DNA from: Lachnospiraceae bacterium
GTDB lineage: Bacteria; Bacillota; Clostridia; Lachnospirales; Lachnospiraceae
Direction: 5' to 3'
Assembly (NCBI GenBank): GCA_017526745.1
Contig: JAFXQX010000017.1
Span: 31,166 to 95,165, forward strand
Length of the DNA: 64,000 bases
Positions 44,107 to 53,575 of this stretch are shown here, piece after piece (position 1 is the first letter of the stretch; every line of letters starts with the position of its first letter). The notes under the pieces are model-generated. The model searched no databases and was not told where the DNA came from. It was given only the letters and a program-made list of their open reading frames with translations. The translations under genes and the position numbers were made by a program.

Positions 44107-44916
44107 ATGGCTCATAAGGAAGTTTTAAAAACCGACAACAGAGGACTGAGCCTTGTGGAGCTTATAATCGCGATCTCCATAGGCGTTATAGTTTCCGGAG
44201 CGATCGCTGCACTTATCACGTTTGCGTTAAGGACATACCGCAACGAGAGTGTCAATACGTCAATGCAGTATGAGCTCCAGTCCAACATCAATATGATGAT
44301 GGACGAGATAATGTGCTCGTCTTCGCTTGTTGTTTCCCAAAACGGAGGAGAGATCACCGAACTCGGAAAGGCATACACGAAGTATGCCATGTTTGGCACG
44401 CCCAATACAAACATCACGATCGGCGGGGCGACCGTCAAGGGCTTTAAGGGCGTGATCTTTGTTCCTTCAAAAGTGACCGACGGAAAGTTTAAGATATATA
44501 TGAAAAAAGTCGAGGCAAAGCTTCCGGATACGGCAAGAACCTTAAGGACAGTGAAAGATCTTGCCGATTATGAGTACGGTACGTTCGGAGACCTGTCAGG
44601 TGATTTTACGAAGTATCTTTTGGGAGAGAACGCCACTCAGTTTGTGATCGTTCCGGATCCGAACAATACCAGCTTTGATACAAGCGACCCCGATGCCTCA
44701 AAACATTCGTACAAGAATCCTATAGAGGTCAGGGTTGTGTTGTCTTTTGAAGATAACGGATGGGGAACCAAAAAGTACACCAAGCATGTTGATGAGACGG
44801 CCTATATGAGAAATAAAGTGGATGAAACGGTGTACACGACGGTAACTCCCAAGGTGACAGACGGAAATGTATATGTTAACGGAAAAGCATATGTGCCCAA
44901 GAAGAAAGATGATTAG
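44107..44916 (+). CDS. Minor pilin, PilW/GspJ-like
   Basis: 269 residues. Class III leader cut after Gly13 (NRG|LSLVELIIAIS), Glu at +5, hydrophobic helix to about residue 38, followed by ...NINMMMDEIMCSSSLV, typical of PilW/GspJ after the helix. It follows the GspH-like gene by two bases and completes an I-K-H-J set of minor pilins. Confidence 0.86.
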   Translation: MAHKEVLKTDNRGLSLVELIIAISIGVIVSGAIAALITFALRTYRNESVNTSMQYELQSNINMMMDEIMCSSSLVVSQNGGEITELGKAYTKYAMFGTPNTNITIGGATVKGFKGVIFVPSKVTDGKFKIYMKKVEAKLPDTARTLRTVKDLADYEYGTFGDLSGDFTKYLLGENATQFVIVPDPNNTSFDTSDPDASKHSYKNPIEVRVVLSFEDNGWGTKKYTKHVDETAYMRNKVDETVYTTVTPKVTDGNVYVNGKAYVPKKKDD

Positions 44917-44925
44917 GTGAATCAT

Positions 44926-47622
44926 ATGAAGAAATGCCTGATTGCCGCCACACTCACAGTGTGCATGATAACCGATCTTGCTGTAGCTCCCGTCCTTTGG
45001 GGAGATTTTTCCGAAGGACCGGAAGCACTTACCGTGATCACGGAAGAGCATGAGCTTGAGCCCGCATACGCCGATGGGATATTCGACGGTGAGAATTCGA
45101 GCGGCGAGAATAAGAATGATGATATTGTTGAATCCGCAGAGGGGAAGAGTCTTTTTAATATCCTTGAGATACTTCCGACGGAACGCAAGGCGGTTGTAGG
45201 TTTTTCCATAGGCGGATGCGAGCCGTTCGAACAGGCAAAAGGATTGAAAAGGGGAGAAGAGTATATCGTTACTCCCCAGCAGATGAGACAGGCGTATATG
45301 GATGCTCTTATCAATAAGCAGCCGGGATCAAGCGATGCAAAGAGCTGGGATATCAACTCGGATATAGGAACGATAAACAGCAAAATGAAGGAAGGGGGAT
45401 CGCTTTCTCCATTTACGATCGAGGGAGTTGATGCGGTCGGTTATTACAAATATGTCGGAGGCGAATACGGAGTATTTGCCAAAGGTTCAAAAAACGGTTC
45501 CGACCAGGTGATGTATTCGAAGTTTTATAACTACTCTTCTTCAAGGGACTATGCATATATTTTTGTCTATAGTGATGCACCCTCCACTGGTCCGAGAGAT
45601 ATCAATGTAACAGGTCACAAGAGGCTTAAGTATACAAATAATGAGAAGTTCGTAAGAGATGTTATCGGCAAATCGACTGATGCTGAAGTGCAGGAGTGGA
45701 AGAACTCACATGTTCTCGAGGTGGTTACAAGAACACCCCTAAGTGTAACGATGGGCGAAATAGAAAGAGCCGATCTTATCATCGTCAATAACGGATCCAA
45801 TATGGATTACTATCAGAACGCCCTTAAGGTTAACAACAGAGCTCATCTTGAAAACGAGAGCACGGACAACTCCAAGGTATTCGGCAATCCTTCCGGTAAT
45901 TCCAACAATGTTGATTTTGACACATTCGAGAAGGTAATAAAGATCTATGAGCGCGTTGCGATACGGCAGGATGTTGCGTTTGTGGCAAGCCGGAACTGCA
46001 TGAACGGAACGACTTTTGATACAAATATGCGCAAGCTCATGTGCATGCTGTATTTCGTTGATAACATCAATGAAAAAGACGAATACGGAAATGTTCTGCC
46101 GGGTTCGGGCCGGGATTTGTTCATGAACTATATGAGACGGTATGTTGACAGGCCCGGGAAAGAATATATGGAACTGAGAAACCAGTACGAGCTGCATAAG
46201 AATGAGGCCGAAAGTGTCAGCAAACTGTACCCTGATTACCGCGCACCATCATTAAGACATGATGATTATTATAATGGTATCCCTTACATGCATTACCATC
46301 CTTTACGGGATCCGGGTCATCCGCTCGTTCGCGATATCAGTAAAGCGATCACCGGAGGTCATTATGATGAAAACGGAATACTTGTTCCGGAAAACGATCA
46401 GTCAAAAGTCAAGGAAGTTAAGATCAGGAGACGCTACGAGTATTATTTCAGAGATGCGGGAATACCGAAAAAATCATGGAATAATCCGGACGGATATGAT
46501 AATGACGGTGATTCGGAGCATCCGTGGTATATAAACGGATATATGTCCATGTCTAATGCGACCGATTATGCTTATATAGATGAAACCAACGGGGACTTTG
46601 TCGTTACCGACCAGTATGCGAGCAATAATAACCAATACTGGTATCAGATAGATGAGGATGACGGAAACAACTGGCATGCATATAAAAGGATCACGTGGAA
46701 TGCAAGAACGTGGTCTGATAAATGGCCCTGGGATATCGTGGAGGGCGGATGCTTAAAGTACTGGTTCTTTGACAGAAGCGTTACCAATGACAGCGGTAAT
46801 CTGCATCTTCGCTATGACTACTTCAAATGGGGCCCGTATCGTGCAAGGGACGGCGTGAACGGAGGCACCGGTTTCAGGAACCAGACTCTCGAAAGCGAGA
46901 ATGAACTGTTCAAAGGCAATTCATCTCTTATCAAAAGAGCTGTCAGCGGCAGGCCTGTAAAGAGAGAGACTGATGATCCCAACCATATAGAAGAGAAGAC
47001 CAAAAAGGACTATTATATCTCGATGAACATTCTTAACGGAGATGGTGCCAATGTAAAGAATCCGACCGTTATAGACAGCAAGAATATTGACTATAATAAG
47101 ACTTTGTATTTTAACGAGTATGAGCTTGATATTCCGAACGGCATCATAGCCAAGGAGAATGCATCGGGTACACCCAAAAAGTCCGTTATCCCGATAAACA
47201 TCCGTCTCAAGTCTTCGTGCAAGATAAAAGAGATAACAGTCACGGATAATCATGGGGATCTTGATCTGCTGTATTCATTTGAATCGGATGTCGGAAATGA
47301 TAAGATGAGCTTTGAGACAACCGGTTATGATCAGTCTCATGGAAGAAGCGTCAATAAACTTACACTTACCAGAACTCCGGGTTCGTATGATACAACAAAC
47401 GGCATGCCCGTTGACAAAGACGGAAACTATGATACGACCGGCCAGGGGAACCTTAAGTACTCATTTGACGGTCAGATATTGGATGTTTTGAGTGATTACT
47501 ATAAAACTCACCGTAACACCAAGATCACGGTTGAGATGTCGGCATATGCACCTGACGGAAGCATCAAGAAGGTTAAGGATACTATTACGATCGTTAAGCG
47601 CGATTTCTTTATGCTTGACTGA
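44926..47622 (+). CDS. Large secreted protein at the pilus locus (possible DUF5057)
   Basis: 898 residues from ATG 44926 (MKKCLIAATLTVCMITDLAV...), a signal peptide; GTG 44917 would add three residues. The segment FNILEILP near residue 80 resembles the start of DUF5057 regions found in clostridial secreted proteins, which I can only suggest. The middle is Asn/Tyr/Asp-rich with many aromatic residues; the C-terminal 250 residues look like Ig-like beta domains. No LPxTG. Co-transcribed with the minor pilins, it may be a pilus-associated adhesin or tip cap; that is inference. Confidence 0.75.
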   Translation: MKKCLIAATLTVCMITDLAVAPVLWGDFSEGPEALTVITEEHELEPAYADGIFDGENSSGENKNDDIVESAEGKSLFNILEILPTERKAVVGFSIGGCEPFEQAKGLKRGEEYIVTPQQMRQAYMDALINKQPGSSDAKSWDINSDIGTINSKMKEGGSLSPFTIEGVDAVGYYKYVGGEYGVFAKGSKNGSDQVMYSKFYNYSSSRDYAYIFVYSDAPSTGPRDINVTGHKRLKYTNNEKFVRDVIGKSTDAEVQEWKNSHVLEVVTRTPLSVTMGEIERADLIIVNNGSNMDYYQNALKVNNRAHLENESTDNSKVFGNPSGNSNNVDFDTFEKVIKIYERVAIRQDVAFVASRNCMNGTTFDTNMRKLMCMLYFVDNINEKDEYGNVLPGSGRDLFMNYMRRYVDRPGKEYMELRNQYELHKNEAESVSKLYPDYRAPSLRHDDYYNGIPYMHYHPLRDPGHPLVRDISKAITGGHYDENGILVPENDQSKVKEVKIRRRYEYYFRDAGIPKKSWNNPDGYDNDGDSEHPWYINGYMSMSNATDYAYIDETNGDFVVTDQYASNNNQYWYQIDEDDGNNWHAYKRITWNARTWSDKWPWDIVEGGCLKYWFFDRSVTNDSGNLHLRYDYFKWGPYRARDGVNGGTGFRNQTLESENELFKGNSSLIKRAVSGRPVKRETDDPNHIEEKTKKDYYISMNILNGDGANVKNPTVIDSKNIDYNKTLYFNEYELDIPNGIIAKENASGTPKKSVIPINIRLKSSCKIKEITVTDNHGDLDLLYSFESDVGNDKMSFETTGYDQSHGRSVNKLTLTRTPGSYDTTNGMPVDKDGNYDTTGQGNLKYSFDGQILDVLSDYYKTHRNTKITVEMSAYAPDGSIKKVKDTITIVKRDFFMLD

Positions 47623-47660
47623 TAAACATTTATGAAAAAGCAGGGACTGTTACCCACAAA

Positions 47661-49325
47661 ATGATCAAATCCAATAATGAATCAAACAGAATCAATGATC
47701 GTTTTGTCAACCGGGCTGCATTTATACTGTATTTGATATTGAACATCACACTGACGGTGTTTCATGAGCCGTGGTATGATGAAGCTGAGTCATGGCTTAT
47801 AGCAAGAGATGCGTCGTGGTATGACATTATACTTATCAGACCGCATTTTGAAGGACATCCCCCCTTGTGGCATCTTATACTTGCAATGCCGGCAAAACTC
47901 GGCCTTCCTTATGAGGCATCGATCAAGACGATCCAGTTCATCTTTGCATTTGCAATGGTGTATCTCATAATTTTCTGTTCGCCGTTTCACAAGTATATCC
48001 GGCGGTTTCTTCCGTTTACATTTTTCTTTTTATACCAGTACGGTGTTATAGCAAGACCTTATGCACTGTTTTGTTCTGCGATGTTTATGACCGCCATGTT
48101 CTGGAACAGGAGAGATGAAAGACCCTGGCGGGTCATCATCTCAATGATGATACTGTGCATGTCCAGCGCATATGGCATAGTGATCGCCGGAGGCATGACA
48201 TCGGTATGGGTATTTGAATCGCTCCAAAACGAAAGATCTTCATTTTATCGAAATCATCGAAGACTGGCTGCGTGGAGTGCTCTTTTCGTATTGGCGATCA
48301 TGCTGATCGTGGAAATACTACCCGCAGATGAAACATATGCCGTGATCTTCAGAAACATAGCGATCAGGCACGGCTTTCTTTGGATGTTTCTGTTCTTCTG
48401 GCTGGTTGTACCTTCGGAAACGGTTATAACATCGTGCTCCACGTATGCCTGCATTTTTGAACAGGATCTGGATATACTGTCATTTGCCGCCACATCGCTT
48501 GTATCTGTATTGATCTGGTTGGTTCTCATCGGTATTTGTAAAAGAAGAAAGCAAACGCTGCTTCTTCTTGTTCCGTATTTTCTTCTCAGCATAATAGCCG
48601 CATCGAGATATTTTATCGTTCACCATTACGGTCTGATACTGGCATTTTATATTAGTGTTATGTGGATATGCGCCGACTGCAGACCGATATCGATCACATC
48701 TGTTGATGAGTGGATGGGAAGGTCATTTCCGCAAGCTTCGGTTTCGGTCAGAAGGCTGCTTGCTGCCGGATCAAAGTTATTGATCGTTTTACTGATAGGC
48801 ATAAACGTTTTTTGGAGCGTTGTGTCTTTTTACAATGAGATCAGGTTCAACTACAGCAGCAGCAGGACACTTGCGAGGTTTATCTTGGATAATGACCTTC
48901 AGGGGTACAGATGGCTGGGCGCATGGAGAATACTAAGGGATGCGGATGATCCGCAGAAGATACTATTGGAGGATGCGGGAGAGGCCAATCTTGAATCTGT
49001 GGAGGTGAATCCGTATCTTGGCGGTAATCTGGTATATAACTCTCCCTCACACGTTTCCTATGTGACGCATATTGTGACGTCGCCCGGGGAGACCCGAAGT
49101 ATCATAGACGGTTTAAAGGAAGAGCCCGAGCCGGATTTTATCCTTTCGCCAACATCGGATTTTCCTCAGATAGAGAAACAATTGGATCTTTCAGCGGATT
49201 ATACGCAATTTGCGTATTCATATTCCAGCAGGATATGGAAGGGTGACCCGTTCCCCCGATACCCGGATTATGTATATATCAGGCACGGTCTCAGTGAGCG
49301 GCTGGGACTGTATGGAGTAGATTAG
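47661..49325 (+). CDS. GT-C family membrane glycosyltransferase
   Basis: 554 residues with about 10-11 TM segments and a soluble C-terminal domain from about 385. The first outer loop carries FHEPWYDEAESWL with the Asp40-Glu41 pair of GT-C enzymes (PMT/ArnT type), which use polyprenyl-phosphate sugars outside the membrane. It follows the secreted protein by 38 bases. In that gap a ten-codon ORF (47631-47663) ends in an ATGA overlap with the start, and no strong ribosome binding site is present, so expression may depend on coupling. Glycosylation of pilins, for example the TPTPTP tail, is a plausible role. Confidence 0.85.
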   Translation: MIKSNNESNRINDRFVNRAAFILYLILNITLTVFHEPWYDEAESWLIARDASWYDIILIRPHFEGHPPLWHLILAMPAKLGLPYEASIKTIQFIFAFAMVYLIIFCSPFHKYIRRFLPFTFFFLYQYGVIARPYALFCSAMFMTAMFWNRRDERPWRVIISMMILCMSSAYGIVIAGGMTSVWVFESLQNERSSFYRNHRRLAAWSALFVLAIMLIVEILPADETYAVIFRNIAIRHGFLWMFLFFWLVVPSETVITSCSTYACIFEQDLDILSFAATSLVSVLIWLVLIGICKRRKQTLLLLVPYFLLSIIAASRYFIVHHYGLILAFYISVMWICADCRPISITSVDEWMGRSFPQASVSVRRLLAAGSKLLIVLLIGINVFWSVVSFYNEIRFNYSSSRTLARFILDNDLQGYRWLGAWRILRDADDPQKILLEDAGEANLESVEVNPYLGGNLVYNSPSHVSYVTHIVTSPGETRSIIDGLKEEPEPDFILSPTSDFPQIEKQLDLSADYTQFAYSYSSRIWKGDPFPRYPDYVYIRHGLSERLGLYGVD

Positions 49326-49423
49326 TTGCCTTTTTAATCGGTCTATCAGGTAAAGTCAAGCATTTCCCCTGATTTAGTCTTTCACTGGAATTTACCTTTT
49401 CATTTCAGCGACGAAAGAAAAAA

Positions 49424-49446
49424 GAGCCGGCGGGGTGAGCCGGCTC
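49424..49446. terminator. Terminator after the GT-C gene
   Basis: GAGCCGGC (49424-49431) and GCCGGCTC (49439-49446), 7-base loop, followed by CATTTTCTT; the A-rich 5' flank also gives a T-run on the other strand. Upstream of it, ATCAGG/CCTGAT (49345-49350/49368-49373) could form a weaker hairpin. In the rest of 49326-49650 I see no gene. Confidence 0.75.
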
Positions 49447-49652
49447 CATTTTCTTCGAATAAGATGTGACGCTCGATCTGTAAGGTAGACCTGCCAAAAG
49501 AAATGAATGCCTTCTCCAAGCACGCTGATAGTATATAACGTATGGCAGTTGTTGTATATATCGGAAAAAACTACAAAAAACAGGTTTCCATAACCATTGA
49601 GACTCTTGTTTTTTTGTGCAAATTAACTCAATACAGTTGCAATGGATGACTA

Positions 49653-49694
49653 TGTGACATTTCGCTTGCGATAATGTCACAAATAGGGTAGTAT
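49653..49694 (+). promoter_or_regulatory. Inverted repeat overlapping a promoter
   Basis: TGTGACATT-TCGC and GCGAT-AATGTCACA (49653-49665 / 49668-49681) form an almost complete inverted repeat with one bulged base. TTGCGA (49666-49671) and TAGTAT (49689-49694), 17 bases apart, make a promoter whose -35 lies inside the repeat. The start point would fall at or next to the ATG at 49702, so the mRNA may be nearly leaderless. Confidence 0.55.
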
Positions 49695-49701
49695 ATCAGA
49701 T

Positions 49702-51057
49702 ATGAAAAGGTATCATTGGGTCAGGTTATATGCACTGTTGCTGGTGATCATTCTGTTCTTTACGGCATTTGTGACGGGTGCGGTCGGCAGCCTGAGGATA
49801 CTGAAAGAATCGGCCAGACAGAGGAGTGTTGTCAGAAGCGTACAGGGAATAAACGACGCAACAGCCGTGATGATCGATTCCCTTGCAAAGACAGCGGAAT
49901 CGGCGGGAGAGGAACAGTATTCCCAACTGTTGGAGCTCGTCAGGGGAGAGGAAGACAGCACTTTATCGGAGAACGATCTCGAGAATTATTTTCGTTCGGG
50001 ATATGCAAATAAGATCAGGGATGCCCTCGGAAGTGACAGTTCCGGGATCTGTACAACTCTTAACGGTATGATCGCGGATGCGCATATCGAAAATGTGACC
50101 GTTATCGATGACGGCAAGACTGTTATAGATGAAGAAAAAGATGAAAACGGCAATACTGTAGGCCTGTGGCTTAAGGATATTTCGATATCACGAAATGATC
50201 CCGTGATCGGAACAAGATCTGACACTATCAGCTTTAAGATCAACTTTCCGGAAGCCGTTTTCCATGCCGGAAATGACGAACTGTTTGGCTACTGTATGAT
50301 AGCGCAAAAGGGTATATACATCACCGGCCGCACATCTTCGATCATAGGCAATGTTTTTGCCGGAAAGCATCCTGCGGAGGAATGCCGGGAAGCCGAGATA
50401 GTATACGGGGAGACCGGGACATACGGAGGCCTGAATATTCTGTCCACTCAGCTCGGGGCAAAGAGTGACAGGATCATATCAGAGGGCGATATCAACATTA
50501 ACGGATCATTCGTTGTTCTTTCACCGTATTCGGGAGAGCTGGAGTGCTACGGACAGCAGATAAATGAGATCGGGGGATTTTCGAAGGAAGCCCGGTGCTC
50601 TCTTGAAGGAGTGTTTTATCGTACGGACAGGATGGACGAGGAACAGTTTTCCTTTTACCACGATATGATCAATCTTGTTGATGTATCCTTATCTCCTCTT
50701 GAGCCGTTGTCGCTGTATTACGATTCGGATAATGACAGGGAATACACCGGCAGGTACAGAAAGCTTATCTCCGGATCCGATGTGGAACTGAAGGAGGATT
50801 TTACCGGGATCGTTGCAACAAGAGCTAATGTCATCATCGATAAGGATGTGAATTTCGAGGGGATAATCCTGTGCGGGGACAGGATCTATGCGATGGGCAA
50901 CAACAACATCGTAGCGAACGCACAGGTTGCCAGATCCATAATAGCGTCGGAGGCCGAAGAAGTGTCCGGCATCAAGATAAAAGATAATTTAGGCGGTATG
51001 AAGGTTGCAGGATTTGCTGCTCCGGACTACTTCGTCATACCATACAGGTATGAATGA
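49702..51057 (+). CDS. Membrane-anchored protein sharing a domain with the giant minor pilin
   Basis: 451 residues. One N-terminal hydrophobic segment at about 8-30 without a prepilin cleavage motif, then a coiled region and an extracellular part. From about residue 195 the pattern AQKGIYITG, GNVFAG, TYGGLNIL, SEGDININGSF parallels NKGLYIKG, GNVYAG, IYGGINIR, SKGDITLAG of the giant minor pilin at 40837, so the two share a domain of about 100 residues. The C-terminal part has DVNFEGIILCGDRIYAMG, again bactofilin-like short repeats. No ribosome binding site is visible. It overlaps the upstream end of the next frame by 4 bases. Confidence 0.78.
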   Translation: MKRYHWVRLYALLLVIILFFTAFVTGAVGSLRILKESARQRSVVRSVQGINDATAVMIDSLAKTAESAGEEQYSQLLELVRGEEDSTLSENDLENYFRSGYANKIRDALGSDSSGICTTLNGMIADAHIENVTVIDDGKTVIDEEKDENGNTVGLWLKDISISRNDPVIGTRSDTISFKINFPEAVFHAGNDELFGYCMIAQKGIYITGRTSSIIGNVFAGKHPAEECREAEIVYGETGTYGGLNILSTQLGAKSDRIISEGDININGSFVVLSPYSGELECYGQQINEIGGFSKEARCSLEGVFYRTDRMDEEQFSFYHDMINLVDVSLSPLEPLSLYYDSDNDREYTGRYRKLISGSDVELKEDFTGIVATRANVIIDKDVNFEGIILCGDRIYAMGNNNIVANAQVARSIIASEAEEVSGIKIKDNLGGMKVAGFAAPDYFVIPYRYE

Positions 51058-51086
51058 TTTTTGCAATAACGAATAAGGAGAACGAA

Positions 51087-52226
51087 ATGGACGAGAGGAT
51101 CAACATCAGATTATTTGACGGATTTGAGATCAAGAAGGGTGATAAGCCCATCCTGGAAAACCTGTCGGGAACACGGAAGACAAAGCTTTTTGTGGCGTAT
51201 CTTCTTGTAAACCGTGACCGGCCGATATCGCATCAGGAATTATTCGAACTGCTCTGGTCGGGAGAGGATTACGCCAATCCGGCGACTGCTCTTCGTACTC
51301 TTTTATACCGTTTCAGATCCATGATCGAGAATGAGAAGGCGGAGGCACTTTACGGTGCGATCATTTCACGACGCGGAACATATCAGTGGAACAAGGATCT
51401 TGACGTATCGATTGATGCGCTTGATTTTCAGGCACTCGCGGAGGCCGGTGTCAATCCGACAATTTCGGCGTCCCGCAGAAAAGAGTATCTTGTAAAGGCT
51501 ATCGGCATGTACAGGGGAACGCTTCTTCCCGACTTTTCGACGGAGCCTTGGCTGATCGCCAAGTCAGCCGCCTACAGAGACATGTATGTTGAAGCTGTTA
51601 TGTCATACATCGAGATATTAAAGGATGAGGACCAGTATGCCAAGGTGGTTCAGGTGTGCGAAAACGCCCTTGCGCTTGCAGGCACATCTGAGATACTCGA
51701 ACTCGAAGCACAGATCGCAAGGCTGGCCATCGCCAATCCCGATGCCGTTTCCAAGAGCAGTGTTGTGGCATACTATAATGAAGTGCGCGAACTGTCCGTT
51801 AAGCTTCAGGATGAGGCTGACAGGATGCAGTCCGAACTGCAGGATGAAACGATAGAGCAGCAGGCATTTCTGTGTGATTACAGGACTTTCAAGGAACTGT
51901 ATAATCTGCAGCGAAGGATGCAGTCCCGTTCAAAATCGACGATCTTCCTCGGACTTGTTCATATAAGATGTGAAGAAACGGAAAACAGTGACCCTCTTTA
52001 CGAGGAGAAGACGATGAACGATATCGTCGGCATCTGGCAGAGAATGCTGCGTGTCGGCGATGCGATCTGCAGAAAGGCGGATACTACGATCGCGATAATG
52101 TTCCCCGCAGAGAGCTATGAAGATGCAGTGGGAGTTCTTGAAAGACTGAAATCATCAGGCCGCGAACGTACCGACGATGAAGTTGTGATCGTATACCGTG
52201 TACGTCCTTTGAAGGGCGGGAGATAA
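51087..52226 (+). CDS. BTAD/SARP-type transcriptional regulator
   Basis: 379 residues from ATG 51087, behind AAGGAG; an upstream in-frame ATG at 51054 overlaps the previous gene by 4 bases. An OmpR-like winged helix (about 5-100: LFDGFEIKKGDKPI, SHQELFELLW) is followed by a bacterial transcriptional activation domain (about 105-250: LDFQALAEAG, YRGTLLPDF, WLIAKSAAYRDMY), then about 130 residues resembling a degenerate cyclase/GGDEF-like fold. It is the last gene of the pilus region and probably controls it or itself; the trailing domain may respond to a nucleotide, by inference. Confidence 0.85.
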   Translation: MDERINIRLFDGFEIKKGDKPILENLSGTRKTKLFVAYLLVNRDRPISHQELFELLWSGEDYANPATALRTLLYRFRSMIENEKAEALYGAIISRRGTYQWNKDLDVSIDALDFQALAEAGVNPTISASRRKEYLVKAIGMYRGTLLPDFSTEPWLIAKSAAYRDMYVEAVMSYIEILKDEDQYAKVVQVCENALALAGTSEILELEAQIARLAIANPDAVSKSSVVAYYNEVRELSVKLQDEADRMQSELQDETIEQQAFLCDYRTFKELYNLQRRMQSRSKSTIFLGLVHIRCEETENSDPLYEEKTMNDIVGIWQRMLRVGDAICRKADTTIAIMFPAESYEDAVGVLERLKSSGRERTDDEVVIVYRVRPLKGGR

Positions 52227-52234
52227 TAGCAGAT

Positions 52235-53428
52235 TTATTCTTCGATAGGCACAGATTCGCTTTGTGCTTTTGAAAACAGCATTTTCAGTAGCACCGGAGT
52301 CGCAATGCTCGATACAAGTATCAGAAGGATCACTGCCGAAAAATAGACGGGACTTATCAGCCCAACGGAAAGCCCTTTCTGTGACACTATAAGAGCCACC
52401 TCGCCGCGTGTCATCATCCCGACACCGCATATGATCGATTCGCGAAGATTGAATCTGCATATCTTTGCCATGATCGAGCATCCTATGATCTTGGTCAGAA
52501 GCGCAACGATAACAAATCCTACCGAGAACCAAAAAAGCGATACGGAAAAATCATCCAGATCGGTCTTCAGGCCGATCGATGCAAAGAAAATAGGGCCGAA
52601 GAGCATGTAAGAGTTGATGTCCATCTTACGTGCAATGTAATCGGAGTCACTGATCGAACACAGGATTATGCCAGCAACATAGGCACCGGTGATATCTGCG
52701 ATACCGAACAGATCCTCGGCAATGTATGCCATCGCAAAGCAAAGTGCCAGACCGGCGATCGGAATACGTCTCGTGTGAGGGTATTTTCTGTCGATCATCT
52801 GGAACAGTTTGTATGTTACAAATCCGACGCCGATGGCAAATATGAAGAACATGATCGTCCTGAAACATACGTTTCCGAGACTGATATCCTTGTCCTTGAA
52901 ACTTATGACGAATGTCAGGACAAGAATGCCGATAACATCATCGATGATAGCGGCTGCCATGATCGTAGTGCCAACCCGGCTTTTTAAGAATCCGAGCTCT
53001 TTGAGTGTTTCAACCGTTATGGAGACACTGGTTGCCGTCATAATGGTTCCTACGAAAACGGCTTCAATGAACTCGGGAGAGCCAAATCCGCCGGTCCCGT
53101 AGTAGAACATATAGAATGCGGTTCCGCCGACAAGAGGCACGAATACGCCCGAGCACGCGATCAGAAAGGCGATCGGGCCGGTTTTTTTCAGCTCTTTGAT
53201 ATCGGTTCCGAGTCCTGCCGAGAACATCAGAAGGATGACTCCGATTTCGGCCATCTGTGTGATAAAGGGGGTATTGTCGACCCAGCCGAGAATTGACGGA
53301 CCGATAAGAAGCCCGGCGATTATCTCACCGACGACCTGGGGAGCCTTCAGTCGCCTTGCACCAATACCGAAGAGCTTCGCAAATATTATGATTATGGCAA
53401 GTGATTTAAATATATCGTAAGTCTGCAT
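52235..53428 (-). CDS. CPA2-family cation/proton antiporter
   Basis: 397 residues with about 12-13 TM segments, matching the Na+/H+ exchanger (KefB/GerN/NapA) fold. FKSLAIIIIFAKLFGIGARR and PQVVGEIIAGLLIGPSILG at the N terminus, and the paired acidic residues in AAAIIDDVIGILVLT (two Asp of the electrogenic type) are characteristic. No TrkA-N or TrkA-C domain follows, so it is closer to GerN/NapA than to KefB/C. It converges on the BTAD gene with an 8-base gap and diverges from cheC. Confidence 0.93.
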   Translation of the reverse strand: MQTYDIFKSLAIIIIFAKLFGIGARRLKAPQVVGEIIAGLLIGPSILGWVDNTPFITQMAEIGVILLMFSAGLGTDIKELKKTGPIAFLIACSGVFVPLVGGTAFYMFYYGTGGFGSPEFIEAVFVGTIMTATSVSITVETLKELGFLKSRVGTTIMAAAIIDDVIGILVLTFVISFKDKDISLGNVCFRTIMFFIFAIGVGFVTYKLFQMIDRKYPHTRRIPIAGLALCFAMAYIAEDLFGIADITGAYVAGIILCSISDSDYIARKMDINSYMLFGPIFFASIGLKTDLDDFSVSLFWFSVGFVIVALLTKIIGCSIMAKICRFNLRESIICGVGMMTRGEVALIVSQKGLSVGLISPVYFSAVILLILVSSIATPVLLKMLFSKAQSESVPIEE

Positions 53429-53503
53429 TGCTTTAACTTAACTCAAATATCATCCTGTGTCAATCAGCTTCTTATGTATATTTTTACGTGCATTTTGAGG
53501 TGG

Positions 53504-53532
53504 TTGAAGAAGAGGCTGATTTGTGTTAAAAT
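53504..53532 (+). promoter_or_regulatory. Promoter of cheC
   Basis: TTGAAG (53504-53509), 17-base spacer, TAAAAT (53527-53532). It leaves a leader of about 35 bases before the GAGGT and ATG. Confidence 0.65.
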
Positions 53533-53575
53533 ACTTGGGCATATGATTTTACGTGAGGTTGAGGTATATCTTTAA

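Noticed and set aside
49653..49681. CRP/FNR-type site (TGTGA...TCACA)
   Set aside because: The half-sites are separated by far more than the 6-base spacer of CRP sites; a hairpin or other operator fits better.
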